DNA of 64,000 bases from Pseudomonas batumici (GTDB lineage Bacteria; Pseudomonadota; Gammaproteobacteria; Pseudomonadales; Pseudomonadaceae). Positions 20,769 through 29,957 of this stretch are shown here, in pieces. The notes beneath the pieces are model-generated. The model was given only the letters and a program-made list of their open reading frames with translations, searched no databases and was not told the origin of the DNA. Both the position numbers and the translations under genes were made by a program. The stretch is taken from the NCBI RefSeq assembly GCF_000820515.1, contig NZ_JXDG01000033.1:1-64000 (forward strand), given 5' to 3'. Numbering within the stretch: position 1 is the stretch's first letter; every line of letters begins with the position of its first letter.

Positions 20769-21872
20769 ATGAAGGTTACCTACAAACGATTGCTCTGCTC
20801 CCTGGGGTTGGCGCTAAGCGCTGCCGTGTCATCGGCACAGGCAGAGGAAAAGGTCCTGAAGCTCTATAACTGGGCCGACTACTTCGCCGAGGACACCCTC
20901 TCCAGGTTCACGGCCGAAACCGGGATCAAGGTGATCTACGACGTCATGGACGGCAGTGAGACCTTGGAGGCCAAGATGATGACCGGCGGCAGTGGTTATG
21001 ACCTGATCTTCCCGGGCGACACCGTTGGCGAGCGCCTGATGCGTGCCGGCAGCCTGCAGCCACTGGACAGGTCAAGGCTCACCGCGCTGGAGGATATCGA
21101 GCCCGGCCTGCAGAAGTTGCGCACGCATTATCTCTACTCGAGCAAGGCCACCATCCCCTATACATGGGGCACCATCGGCGTGACCTACAACGCCGAGCAG
21201 ATCAACAAGCGCATGCCCGATGCACCGGTCAACAGCCTCGATATGCTGTTCAAGCCGGAGCTGGCCGCCAGGTTTGCCGACTGCGGTATCTCCATGATCG
21301 ACTCACCGGACGAAGTGCTGGCGGTGGTACTCAACTACCTCGGGCGTGAACCGCGCAGCGCCAAACCGGAGGACCTGGCGGCAGCCAGTGAACTGCTGCG
21401 CAAACTGCGGCCGTACATCCGCAAGTTCCAATCGCAACCGGTGACCGACCTGGTCAACGGCAACCTGTGCCTGTCGCTCGGCTACAGCGGGGACATGACC
21501 CAGGCGCAGCGGGCCGCGGATGCCGCCGGCAAGAAGACGACGTTCCAGTACCATATTCCGCGTGAAGGCACTACGGTGTGGATGGATACCATGGCGATAC
21601 CCGTCGACGCCCAGCACCCGGAGTACGCCTATGCCTTTATCAACTTCGTCATGCGCCCGGAGAACATGGCAGCCATCAGCAACTTCACCGGTTACCCGAC
21701 GTCCAACGCCAAGGCCCGGCCGAGTGTCGATCCGATGATGCGCAATAACCCGGATATCTACCTGGACCCCGCCACCTTCGAGAAACTGATTCCCGGCAAG
21801 GATATTTCCCAGGCCGACATGCGCGCCCGGATGCGCGCCTGGACGAAGTTCAAGACCGACCCCGTCAACTGA
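20769..21872 (+). CDS. Polyamine ABC transporter substrate-binding protein
   Basis: 367 aa of the PotF/SpuD type, with signal peptide (LLCSLGLALSAAVSSAQA) and KLYNWADYFAEDTLSRFTAETGIKV at the mature start, then GYDLIFPGDTVGERL. The family binds putrescine or spermidine in the periplasm. No permease or ATPase genes follow, so it must dock with a transporter encoded elsewhere or act as a sensor protein (inference). An in-frame ATG at 20724 lies inside aguB and is less likely than 20769. Confidence 0.92.
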   Translation: MKVTYKRLLCSLGLALSAAVSSAQAEEKVLKLYNWADYFAEDTLSRFTAETGIKVIYDVMDGSETLEAKMMTGGSGYDLIFPGDTVGERLMRAGSLQPLDRSRLTALEDIEPGLQKLRTHYLYSSKATIPYTWGTIGVTYNAEQINKRMPDAPVNSLDMLFKPELAARFADCGISMIDSPDEVLAVVLNYLGREPRSAKPEDLAAASELLRKLRPYIRKFQSQPVTDLVNGNLCLSLGYSGDMTQAQRAADAAGKKTTFQYHIPREGTTVWMDTMAIPVDAQHPEYAYAFINFVMRPENMAAISNFTGYPTSNAKARPSVDPMMRNNPDIYLDPATFEKLIPGKDISQADMRARMRAWTKFKTDPVN

Positions 21873-21907
21873 GTGGGCGCCCGCCTCTCATAAGCGGATG
21901 TGATTCA

Positions 21908-21932
21908 CGGGCGCTGTCAGTCGCAGCGCCCG
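21908..21932. terminator. Hairpin after the aguA-aguB operon
   Basis: A perfect 9-bp stem, CGGGCGCTG and CAGCGCCCG, with a 7-base loop, lies 36 bases after the binding-protein stop and between convergent genes. There is no run of T after it, so it may be a weak or bidirectional terminator. Confidence 0.5.
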
Positions 21933-21984
21933 ATTAGCGTAAACGATTTGATCGAGAGAACAGCATTCGCGAGGAAATGACAGG

Positions 21985-23625
21985 TCATTGAGCTTTATAT
22001 TCCGCCTGCGCAGCACTCAACACCTGGACGCGCGCGCCCAAGGCCTTCAGCAGCACCGGATCATGCCCATAGATATCCGGGGCATACAGCAAGGCGCCGT
22101 CGCTACCGACCTGGACCGTCCAGTAACCGAGCAGGATCGGCACCGGCGCGGCCAGCCTGAATTCGCGGGTGGTTCCGCTGGCCAGCAACTCGTCGGTCTT
22201 ACCGCGCTCGGTCGGGCTCAGCAGCAGGTCCCGCAGGTGCAACACCTGCTCGACCCGCACACAGCCCGAGCTGAAGGCCCGAGGGCCCTTGGCAAACAGC
22301 GGCTGGCTGGGCGTGTCGTGCAGGTACACCGAATAGGGATTGGGGAAACGCAGGACGATCTTGCCCAACGGGTTCCGCGGACCGGCCTCCTGGCGCAGGA
22401 GGATATTGCCGGGCCGTTCCCAGTCGATGGCGTCCGCCGCCAGCGGATGGCCTTCACTGTCCAGCACCTGCAGGTTCTGCTGGCTCAGGTACGTCGGATT
22501 CAGGCGTAAGGCCGGCAGCTTGTCCTCGCGCATGATGGTCGGTGGCACGGTCCAGGTCGGGTTCAGGGTCATGCGGGTGACCCGCGACTTCAACAGCGGT
22601 GTCTGCCGGTCGGCGCGTCCTACCTGGAGGCGCGTCTGCCACACGGGCGCGCCGTCGTGGTAGACGCTCAACTGCGCCGCCGCGACATTGACCAGCACCC
22701 CATCGGGCTCCAGGTCCGGCGCCAGCCAGCGAAAGCGTTCGAGGTTGATGCGCAACTGCTCGCGCCGTAGCGTCGGGCTGATGTTCAGTTCGGTCAGGGT
22801 GCCCGGCCCGATCACCCCATCGGCCTGCAGCGAATGCCTTGACTGGAAGTGCATGACCGCGTCAGCCAGCGCCTCGCCGTAGGTCTTTTCAGGACCGGCG
22901 GGCAGGCTGTCCAGATAGCCCTCGGCGAGCATTCGCTGCGCCAACGCGGGTATCCGCGCGTCCTCCATGCCAGGACGCAGCAACGGACCTGCGGCGATCA
23001 CCGGCCAATCCGCCAATGGCTGCTGGCGCTGCGCCGCGTAGGCGCGACGCAGGCTTCGGTACAACTCGGTATTCGGCCGGGCCTGATCGAAAGCCCGGGC
23101 CATATCCTTCAGCCCCGTCGCGGCCAGTGTCAGGACCTCGGCATCCACGTCCCGGGTCGGCGGCTGCGCCTGCCAGAGCGGTTCGAAGCGCGCCTGCTGC
23201 AGGCGACCGAAATGCAGGTCCTGCAAGGCTTGCAGATACTGTCGGCTGATCTCGATATCGGTACACAGCCCGTTGTCGGCCCCCGTATCCAGGGGCAACG
23301 GGTAACGTGACGGATCCAGACCATCATCGGCCAGCAACTGCAACTGCGCCCGCAAGGCCGACAGACGCCCGCTGGCGGACCAGACGGGAAGCTCATTCTG
23401 CTGCCGGTAAAACGCTTGCAAGCGCAGTTGTGCCGGCGCGTCCAATTGTGCCGCCAGGCCCGGGCAGTCGCTCGACAACTGCGCCAGGACCGACTGCAAA
23501 GGGCTGGGCGGATCGCTGAGCGGGTCCTCCGCCCTCGCGACCAGTGGCGTAACGAGCAGACAAAGGCTCAAGTAACATGCGTGTTTTTTGAACAACGGCT
23601 TGACTCCAATCCACGGTCGTCGCAT
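21985..23625 (-). CDS. L,D-transpeptidase, YcbB/LdtD type
   Basis: 546 aa from MRRPWIGVKPLFKK. A signal peptide is followed by an N-terminal helical domain, a peptidoglycan-binding repeat (VMHFQSRHSLQADGVIGPGTL, about residues 250-300) and a YkuD catalytic domain with the cysteine in FSSGCVRVEQ. These periplasmic enzymes form 3-3 peptide cross-links in peptidoglycan and resist beta-lactams that block D,D-transpeptidases. The open frame extends upstream to 23730, but ATG 23625 gives a proper signal peptide. A second L,D-transpeptidase gene is divergent at 23738. Confidence 0.9.
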   Translation of the reverse strand: MRRPWIGVKPLFKKHACYLSLCLLVTPLVARAEDPLSDPPSPLQSVLAQLSSDCPGLAAQLDAPAQLRLQAFYRQQNELPVWSASGRLSALRAQLQLLADDGLDPSRYPLPLDTGADNGLCTDIEISRQYLQALQDLHFGRLQQARFEPLWQAQPPTRDVDAEVLTLAATGLKDMARAFDQARPNTELYRSLRRAYAAQRQQPLADWPVIAAGPLLRPGMEDARIPALAQRMLAEGYLDSLPAGPEKTYGEALADAVMHFQSRHSLQADGVIGPGTLTELNISPTLRREQLRINLERFRWLAPDLEPDGVLVNVAAAQLSVYHDGAPVWQTRLQVGRADRQTPLLKSRVTRMTLNPTWTVPPTIMREDKLPALRLNPTYLSQQNLQVLDSEGHPLAADAIDWERPGNILLRQEAGPRNPLGKIVLRFPNPYSVYLHDTPSQPLFAKGPRAFSSGCVRVEQVLHLRDLLLSPTERGKTDELLASGTTREFRLAAPVPILLGYWTVQVGSDGALLYAPDIYGHDPVLLKALGARVQVLSAAQAEYKAQ

Positions 23626-23737
23626 TGATAGTCTACTGGTGCAACAGAGGTGAAAAACCTTCAAACCGCCAGTGACCACGCTGCCCGAAAACCGACGGGA
23701 TGCGCGAGCCTGTACTGACGGCGGAGGCATTTTTCAC

Positions 23738-24451
23738 ATGCTGGCTTCTGGTTATCGACTCTGCCTGATCATTCTGACCCTGGTCGCGCCCTGCGGTTCT
23801 ACCCTGGCCGCCGGCGGTCCTGAACAGGCGCTGTATCGCAGACTCGCCCACGCGGCTCCAGAACTCAACCCCCTGGTCCTCAAAAGTGCGCTGAATGCCG
23901 TGCATTGCGCCATCAATTCCGGCCTCGAGCAATCCGAACGCCTGGCGGTGATCGACTACTCGCTGCCCTCGACGACGCGGCGCCTGTGGATCTTCGACCT
24001 GCGCAAGAAGACCCTGGTACTTCGCGACCTGGTCGCCCACGGGCAGAAATCCGGGGAAAACTTCGCCACCCAGTTCTCCAACCAGCTCGGCAGCTATCAA
24101 TCCAGCCTGGGCCTGTTCCGCACCCAGGAAAGTTACGAGGGCACTCATGGCTACTCGCTGCGCATGGACGGCCTGGAACCGGGCTTCAATGACCGCGCCC
24201 GCGACCGTGACCTGGTGATTCACGCGGCCGACTACGTAAGCCCCCTGTGGAGTCGGCGCGAAGGCCGCCTCGGCCGCAGCCAGGGCTGCCCCGCCGTCCG
24301 CCCGCAAGTCGCGCGGCAGGTGGTCGACAAGCTCAAGGACGGCCAGTTCATGTTTGTCTGGTACCCCGACCAGCACTGGCTGAAGGCCTCGACCTACCTC
24401 AACTGCAAACCCCAGCAGATGGCCAGTGCGAAGGCATCCCAGGGCGGTTGA
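23738..24451 (+). CDS. Murein L,D-transpeptidase catalytic domain protein (YkuD_2)
   Basis: 237 aa with signal peptide (MLASGYRLCLIILTLVAPCGSTLAA). The catalytic cysteine is in RLGRSQGCPAVRP with an upstream histidine in LVIHAADYVSP. The start at ATG 23738 is set by GGCGGAGG 9-10 bases upstream; the frame continues upstream without a better site. It faces the larger L,D-transpeptidase gene across 112 bases, so both may share a control region. Confidence 0.88.
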   Translation: MLASGYRLCLIILTLVAPCGSTLAAGGPEQALYRRLAHAAPELNPLVLKSALNAVHCAINSGLEQSERLAVIDYSLPSTTRRLWIFDLRKKTLVLRDLVAHGQKSGENFATQFSNQLGSYQSSLGLFRTQESYEGTHGYSLRMDGLEPGFNDRARDRDLVIHAADYVSPLWSRREGRLGRSQGCPAVRPQVARQVVDKLKDGQFMFVWYPDQHWLKASTYLNCKPQQMASAKASQGG

Positions 24452-24481
24452 ACCGTCAGTGCTCATGTTTCCTGAGCCTTG

Positions 24482-25585
24482 CTAACCGTGCCCACCCGGC
24501 TGGGCAGAGGCAAGTCTTTTAATAACGGCGACCTGTTCCAATGAGTCGTTCTTGAGTGCCGTGAATTGGGCCTGCACTGCTGCATCCGGCCTGGGCCCCT
24601 GCTTTCCCATGATGACTGCCACGCGACACATTTTCCGATTGTCATCGAGATAACGCAGGATGGCTGCCCGTAGTGCAATTCGTGGCGAATCGTCTGGTAG
24701 GCGGGCATTGTCGACGGAGGTATACAGCGTTTCCCATTGTGGGACGACTTCCAGCATGACTTTGTTGGCGACCGCCTCTCTTTCGCTTTGCGTATGGACA
24801 GGTATACGCATGAGCGCGACCATGTCGTTCATCGCCTTGACCCCGGCGGGGCCAAGAGTCTGTTCCAGTCTCGTGAATTGAATCTCTTTCCGTACAGACT
24901 CACTGGTACGCGCGAACAGGTAAGCCGAAGCGACCAATGCAGCAAGGGCCAACGCACAGGAAAACAAGGCGCTTTCAAGCGCTACTTTTGTGCGAGCCGG
25001 CTCGTTGAGCGGCCTTGCCAGCGTCAAGCCGAGTAAAGCACCACCAACCAACCCGCCAAGATGCGCGCCGTTGTCGATGCCGTGGTGCGTAAAGCCGTAG
25101 AACAGGTTGTACGCGATAAGCACCAATATCGAGACGCGTTGCTGCAGAGCAATCGACGTCGGCAATTCGTGGCGGAACTTCAGCACGAACGCCAACAACC
25201 CACCGAACACCCCGAAAATCGCGCCCGACGCACCAGCGCTGTTGATCATCGGATGCCACAGCACACTGGCCATGCTGCCAGTCACGCCGGCAAACAGGTA
25301 CAACACCAGGAATCGCCCGCAACCGTACAGACGCTCCGCCAGTCGACCGATCTGGTACAGCGTGAGCATATTGAGCATCAGGTGGACCAGACCGAAATGG
25401 ACGAACACCGATGTGACCAGACGCCACCATTCACCACTCAGGGTTTCAGGACCGAAGTTGGTGCCCCATTTGATGGTCATTGGAAGGTTCTGCGCCATGA
25501 CACCGACACCACCCACGCACATCGCCAGGTAAACCAGCACGTTTACCGCGATCAGCCCGTAGGTGACCCAAGTAGTCGGTGTCAA
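24482..25585 (-). CDS. Rhomboid-family intramembrane serine protease
   Basis: 367 aa. Six TM segments fill residues 5-215; the catalytic serine is in SAGASGAIFGVFGG and the histidine in IDNGAHLGGLVGG. A soluble tail of about 150 residues follows a last TM segment and is unusual in length. There is no ATG at the expected N-terminus: the frame has a TTG at 25585 with GAGCGGA 8 bases upstream, which I take as the start. It follows the 140-aa gene at 25618 by only 32 bases, so the two are likely an operon. Confidence 0.85.
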   Translation of the reverse strand: MTPTTWVTYGLIAVNVLVYLAMCVGGVGVMAQNLPMTIKWGTNFGPETLSGEWWRLVTSVFVHFGLVHLMLNMLTLYQIGRLAERLYGCGRFLVLYLFAGVTGSMASVLWHPMINSAGASGAIFGVFGGLLAFVLKFRHELPTSIALQQRVSILVLIAYNLFYGFTHHGIDNGAHLGGLVGGALLGLTLARPLNEPARTKVALESALFSCALALAALVASAYLFARTSESVRKEIQFTRLEQTLGPAGVKAMNDMVALMRIPVHTQSEREAVANKVMLEVVPQWETLYTSVDNARLPDDSPRIALRAAILRYLDDNRKMCRVAVIMGKQGPRPDAAVQAQFTALKNDSLEQVAVIKRLASAQPGGHG

Positions 25586-25617
25586 GGCAAGGATCCGCTC
25601 GGAATAGCTGGACAGCG

Positions 25618-26040
25618 CTATTTGCTCCGCCTCATGGGCAGGCGTTGCTTGCCCGGGGAGCCATTCGAGGAATTTTCGGCTTCATCACGGCTGGAAGCAA
25701 TCAATACGACACGTTGAATGCCGTCAAGCGCATGGATGTCGAAATAGACATACTTTCCTCTGATGATCCTGACATCAAAGATCTGGCTACGCGGGATGAC
25801 CCGCTTCATCTCGATGGGACGCTGAAACAGCTTACGACTCGATTTGATGAGCGCTACATTCTCATCGGTGACGCAAAGCTCTCCTTTCCTGAGCATCGAG
25901 CGCAGCCCCGTGCCGCGCTGTCCCCGCCGCGGCAGGACATTGAACCGGACCCTGGATGTTCCTATTGGTTCACCACCCGCGACATCCGAGAGCTCCGGGG
26001 TGCCGGCGAGGGTTGCCATCGTTGGCTCGATCCGCTCCAT
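25618..26040 (-). CDS. Small protein encoded upstream of the rhomboid gene
   Basis: 140 aa, no signal peptide or TM segment. The middle (about residues 50-115: GELCVTDENVALIKSSRKLF, then QIFDVRIIRGKYVYFDIHALDG) alternates beta-strands in a manner like PH or GRAM domains; this is an impression only. The start has AAGGTAAGGAA directly upstream. The C-terminus is basic. It may be a regulator or adaptor of the rhomboid protease (inference). Confidence 0.65.
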   Translation of the reverse strand: MERIEPTMATLAGTPELSDVAGGEPIGTSRVRFNVLPRRGQRGTGLRSMLRKGELCVTDENVALIKSSRKLFQRPIEMKRVIPRSQIFDVRIIRGKYVYFDIHALDGIQRVVLIASSRDEAENSSNGSPGKQRLPMRRSK

Positions 26041-26337
26041 TTCCTTACCTTCTCACACAGGTTGTAAGCGCCGGAGATGATCACAGTCACCGCCGGCACA
26101 TGGGTCTTCAAACACGTTTCCCGACGACTTATTGCGGTGCGGCAAAAGGCTATCACTGCCTCCCCATCCATTCCTAATGAAACTCGTGGACTGATCTTCA
26201 GGGACGCTCTCAATTACCCCCCTGCGGTTGCAGCCGGTGCAATACCGGCCTATGTTCCAAGCGATACATTTTATCTGCAACCCACTGCCCTGACCCGCTG
26301 TCCATCCAATACGAACTGCCCGTAACGAGGTGACGAC
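26041..26337. promoter_or_regulatory. Divergent promoter region before the transsulfuration pair
   Basis: 297 bases separating the 140-aa gene (minus) and cbs (plus). I see no gene or strong structure. The stretch 26240-26290 (TGCAATACCGG ... TTTTATCTGC) could carry the cbs promoter. cbs has a GAGGTGAC ribosome site just before its ATG. Confidence 0.35.
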
Positions 26338-27714
26338 ATGCCGAACAACTCCCGCCCCGCCGTGCTCGAACTGATCGGCAATACGCCGCTGGTGCGCGTC
26401 AGCCGTTTCGATACAGGCCCGTGCACGTTGTTCCTCAAGCTTGAATGCCAGAACCCCGGCGGTTCGATCAAGGATCGCATCGGCCTGGCGATGATCGATG
26501 CCGCCGAGCGCGATGGGCGCCTGCGACCCGGCGCGACTATTGTCGAAGCCACCGCCGGCAACACCGGCCTGGGCCTGGCGCTGGTGGGCCGGGCCAAGGG
26601 CTACCGGGTGGTGCTGGTGGTGCCCGACAAGATGTCCTCCGAAAAGGTCCTGCACCTCAAGGCCATGGGTGCCGAGGTGCATATCACCCGCTCCGATGTC
26701 GGCAAGGGCCATCCCGAGTACTACCAGGACGTCGCCGCACGCCTGGCGCGGGATATTCCCGACGCGTTCTTCGCCGATCAGTTCAACAACCCGGCCAACC
26801 CGCTGGCCCATGAGACCAGCACAGCGCCAGAGATCTGGGCGCAGACCCAGCACGACGTGGATGCCATCGTCGTCGGCGTCGGTTCGGCTGGCACCCTGAC
26901 CGGGCTGACCCGTTTCTTTCAACGGGTGCAACCGGACCTGGAGATGGTGCTGGCCGACCCGCTCGGTTCGGTGGTCGCCGAATACAGCCGCAACGGCACC
27001 ATCGGTACGGCCGGCTCCTGGGCGGTGGAAGGCATCGGCGAAGACTTCATCCCGTCGATTGCCGACCTGTCCAGCGTACGCAAGGCCTACTCGATCAGCG
27101 ACGAAGAAAGCTTCGACCATGCCCGCCAGCTACTGCGCGCCGAAGGCATTCTCGGCGGTTCTTCGACCGGGACCTTGCTGGCCGCGGCGCTGCGCTACTG
27201 CCGCGAGCAAACCGAACCCAAGCGGGTCGTCACCTTCGTCTGCGATACCGGTACCCGTTACCTGTCCAAGGTCTACAACGACCAGTGGATGAACGACCAG
27301 GGCCTGCTGCAGTACAAGCACTACGGCGACCTGCGCGACCTGATCGCGCGGCGCTTCGAGGATGGCCGGGTGATCAGCGTGGGGCCGGACGACACCCTGC
27401 TCACCGCCTTCCAGCGCATGCGCCTGGCGGACGTGTCGCAACTGCCGGTGCTGGTGGACGGCCAGCGGCTGGTGGGGGTGATCGACGAGTCCGATATCCT
27501 GCTGGGCATGCACGACGACGCGACGCACTTTCGCCTGAGCGTGGCCAGCGTCATGACCGACAAACTGCAAACCCTGCCCCCCACGGCGAGCCTGGCTGAA
27601 CTCCAGGCCGAGCTGGATCGCGGGCTGGTGGCAATCATCGCCGACGCCTCGGGCTTTCACGGCCTGATTACCCGCGTCGACCTGCTCAATCACTTACGGA
27701 GATCCCTCGCATGA
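26338..27714 (+). CDS. cbs: Cystathionine beta-synthase
   Basis: 458 aa. The N-terminal 330 residues are the fold-II PLP synthase with the lysine in NPGGSIKDRIG and the loop ATAGNTGLGLAL; the last 120 residues are two CBS domains (about 340-455, e.g. LADVSQLPVLVDGQRLVGVID). It condenses serine and homocysteine to cystathionine, the first step of reverse transsulfuration. The CBS pair argues against a plain cysteine synthase. It overlaps the next gene by 4 bases (ATGA), forming a two-gene pathway unit. No N-terminal heme domain is present. Confidence 0.92.
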   Translation: MPNNSRPAVLELIGNTPLVRVSRFDTGPCTLFLKLECQNPGGSIKDRIGLAMIDAAERDGRLRPGATIVEATAGNTGLGLALVGRAKGYRVVLVVPDKMSSEKVLHLKAMGAEVHITRSDVGKGHPEYYQDVAARLARDIPDAFFADQFNNPANPLAHETSTAPEIWAQTQHDVDAIVVGVGSAGTLTGLTRFFQRVQPDLEMVLADPLGSVVAEYSRNGTIGTAGSWAVEGIGEDFIPSIADLSSVRKAYSISDEESFDHARQLLRAEGILGGSSTGTLLAAALRYCREQTEPKRVVTFVCDTGTRYLSKVYNDQWMNDQGLLQYKHYGDLRDLIARRFEDGRVISVGPDDTLLTAFQRMRLADVSQLPVLVDGQRLVGVIDESDILLGMHDDATHFRLSVASVMTDKLQTLPPTASLAELQAELDRGLVAIIADASGFHGLITRVDLLNHLRRSLA

Positions 27715-28889
27715 GTCAACACGACAAGTCCGCAGCCCCCCGCGCCTTCTCCACCCGTGTCATTCATGCCGGGCAGTCGCCGGACCCGAGCACCGGGGCG
27801 CTGATGCCGCCGATCTACGCCAACTCCACCTACCTGCAAGAGAGCCCCGGCGTGCACAAGGGCTTCGACTACGGGCGCTCTCACAACCCGACGCGCTTTG
27901 CCCTGGAGCGCTGCGTGGCGGACCTCGAAGGCGGGACCCGGGCCTTTGCCTTTGCCTCCGGACTGGCGGCGATTTCCACCGTGCTCGAATTGCTCGACGC
28001 CGGCGCCCACGTGGTCTCCGGCAATGACCTGTACGGCGGCACCTTCCGCCTGTTCGACAAGGTGCGCCAGCGCAGTGCCGGACATCGCTTCAGCTACGTC
28101 GACCTGACCGACCTCAGCGCCTTCGAAGCGGCGCTGCAGGACGATACGCGAATGGTCTGGGTCGAGACCCCGAGCAATCCCCTGCTGAGCCTCACCGACC
28201 TCGCCGCGGTCGCCCGCCTCTGCCGCGACCGCGGCATCCTCTGTGTCGCCGACAACACCTTTGCCAGCCCCTGGATCCAGCGCCCGCTGGAGCTGGGCTT
28301 CGACATCGTGGTGCACTCGACGACCAAATACCTCAACGGCCACTCCGACGTGATCGGCGGCATTGCGGTGGTCGGGCAAGACGCCGAACTCGCCGAGCGC
28401 CTGGGCTTTCTGCAAAACTCGGTGGGTGCCATTGCCGGGCCATTTGATGCGTTCCTCACCCTGCGCGGCGTGAAGACCCTGGCGCTGCGCATGGAGCGCC
28501 ATTGCAGCAATGCCCTGGAACTGGCGACCTGGCTGGAGCGTCAACCGCAGGTCGCGCGCGTCTACTATCCGGGCCTGCCGTCACACCCGCAGCACGAACT
28601 GGCGCGCCGACAGATGCGCGGCTTCGGCGGGATGATTTCGGTGGATCTGAAAAGCGACCTGGCCGGTACCAAGCGCTTCCTGGAAAATGTGCGGATCTTC
28701 GCCTTGGCCGAGAGCCTGGGCGGCGTGGAAAGCCTGATCGAACACCCGGCGATCATGACCCATGCCAGCATCCCCGCGCAGACCCGCGCGCAACTCGGCA
28801 TCGGCGATGGACTGGTGCGCCTGTCGGTGGGCATCGAGGATGTCGAAGACCTGCGCACGGACCTGGCGCAGGCATTGGCGCGGATCTGA
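27711..28889 (+). CDS. Cystathionine gamma-lyase (Cys/Met-metabolism PLP enzyme)
   Basis: 392 aa, fold-type I PLP enzyme with YGRSHNPTRFALERCVADLEGG, VADNTFASPWIQRPL and the lysine in STTKYLNGHSDVIGG. Overlap with cbs makes cystathionine gamma-lyase, which yields cysteine, 2-oxobutyrate and ammonia, the best call; cystathionine beta-lyase or gamma-synthase cannot be excluded by sequence alone. Confidence 0.88.
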   Translation: MSQHDKSAAPRAFSTRVIHAGQSPDPSTGALMPPIYANSTYLQESPGVHKGFDYGRSHNPTRFALERCVADLEGGTRAFAFASGLAAISTVLELLDAGAHVVSGNDLYGGTFRLFDKVRQRSAGHRFSYVDLTDLSAFEAALQDDTRMVWVETPSNPLLSLTDLAAVARLCRDRGILCVADNTFASPWIQRPLELGFDIVVHSTTKYLNGHSDVIGGIAVVGQDAELAERLGFLQNSVGAIAGPFDAFLTLRGVKTLALRMERHCSNALELATWLERQPQVARVYYPGLPSHPQHELARRQMRGFGGMISVDLKSDLAGTKRFLENVRIFALAESLGGVESLIEHPAIMTHASIPAQTRAQLGIGDGLVRLSVGIEDVEDLRTDLAQALARI

Positions 28890-28898
28890 ACCAAGGAT

Positions 28899-28930
28899 CG
28901 AAGGCCGTCTTTCAGGCAAGGCGGCTTTCG
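28899..28930. terminator. Hairpin between convergent genes
   Basis: CGAAGGCCG at 28899-28907 can pair with CGGCTTTCG at 28922-28930 (one G-U pair), in the 46-base gap between the convergent gamma-lyase and PgeF-like genes. There is no strong T-run; it is possibly a bidirectional terminator. Confidence 0.45.
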
Positions 28931-28935
28931 ACCAA

Positions 28936-29643
28936 TCACGATAATAGAGAGCGAATCCACGAGTACTGGAAAGTTTTGGGCTCTGATTGATGCTGTCGCC
29001 TTCTATAACTTCCAAATCCGAGATTTGAACAATAGGTGCAAATAGCGGCCTCGTCGATTTGATCAGGGTTTATACCCTCGGCCATCAAAAGAAAGATGCA
29101 ATACTTGGAAAGGCTTAACCAGGCTTCTCCATGGGTGGCAACAGCAGAGTTCGCATTATGGGCTGGCCGACTGGAAAACCATGGGGGCTGCTGGCCAGCC
29201 CACAGCGCTCCGTGAATAGACTCTATGTCACGGATCATCTGCAGCTGCACCTCATAGCAGCATTCCATGATGCAGGGACCCAGGGCGACCCTCAAACTGC
29301 TCTTATCAACTCCAGCCAGGGAAAAAGCACTGAAAACGTTCTTTATAATGCCCGTGGACAAGCCTTTCCAACCGGCATGAATCGCTGCGACAAAAGGAGT
29401 GGTAGTAGAACTCACCAGAACCGGGAGACAGTCCGCAGTCATGACTGCAATGGGTCTCGAGGACTTTGTAAAGACCGCATCGGCGGCGATCTTTCCCGTC
29501 TCATCGTTGATGCCAGCCTCAACCACCTTGTTGGAGTGTGTTTGGTGCAGGTACAGCGCATTGGCCGGTAAACGGTCTTGCACCGTAGTACCAAAGCCGT
29601 GCTCAACATGAGTGATAGCCGATAATTTTTCAGAAAAATACAC
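28936..29643 (-). CDS. PgeF/YfiH-family polyphenol oxidase-like protein
   Basis: 235 aa with the family's metal or substrate residues: LHQTHSNKV, MTADCLPVLV, AAIHAGWKG and LGPCIMECCYEV. PgeF removes a wrong L-Ser from a peptidoglycan precursor, and other members oxidise phenols or act on purine nucleosides. The start is GTG at 29643 with AAGGTGATG upstream. The gene is AT-richer than its neighbours and is not next to rluD, so it is probably an acquired extra copy. The C-terminus (YRRRQHQSEPKTFQYSW) matches the normal family end. Confidence 0.85.
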   Translation of the reverse strand: MYFSEKLSAITHVEHGFGTTVQDRLPANALYLHQTHSNKVVEAGINDETGKIAADAVFTKSSRPIAVMTADCLPVLVSSTTTPFVAAIHAGWKGLSTGIIKNVFSAFSLAGVDKSSLRVALGPCIMECCYEVQLQMIRDIESIHGALWAGQQPPWFSSRPAHNANSAVATHGEAWLSLSKYCIFLLMAEGINPDQIDEAAICTYCSNLGFGSYRRRQHQSEPKTFQYSWIRSLLS

Positions 29644-29768
29644 GAAGCATCACCTTGATGTAATAAATCTATACGCGTCCATTTCGTACATCTGTCTTGA
29701 GGTGCGCGCCAAGTAACTCATACATGTAGAGCAAATGCACTTCCCACGCAAGATCTGGGGCAAGACTC

Positions 29769-29957
29769 ATGCCCGAAGAGGAGCCAGACCGCCGTACACT
29801 CCCGATCGCAGCGGATGATCCGCTCGCCAAAGCGCGGGCAATCAAATTATTGGGCGAGATTGGATTCGATGCGGTTGATGCTGGTAGCCTTGATGAGATC
29901 CCGCGTGACGCAAACCCTTACCGCGTCCCCCATCCGCAGTCGACGATAACAACATGA
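29769..29957 (+). pseudogene. C-terminal remnant of an NADPH/F420-reductase-like oxidoreductase
   Basis: A 62-codon open frame reading RRTLPIAADDPLAKARAIKL and then LGEIGFDAVDAGSL. From memory this matches the last part of NAD(P)-binding 'F420 reductase-like' oxidoreductases, which normally have about 150 residues before it. None of that Rossmann part is visible in 29644-29768. The normal ending after DAGSL is also replaced. Its stop overlaps the amidase ATG by 4 bases, so it may survive only as a translational leader for the amidase. Confidence 0.55.

Noticed and set aside
24463-24708. A second small gene inside the rhomboid tail
   Set aside because: It overlaps the long rhomboid C-terminal domain in another frame; the rhomboid frame is continuous and supported.
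26053-27120. A 355-codon minus-strand frame
   Set aside because: It lies antisense to cbs and its promoter, with antisense-type composition.
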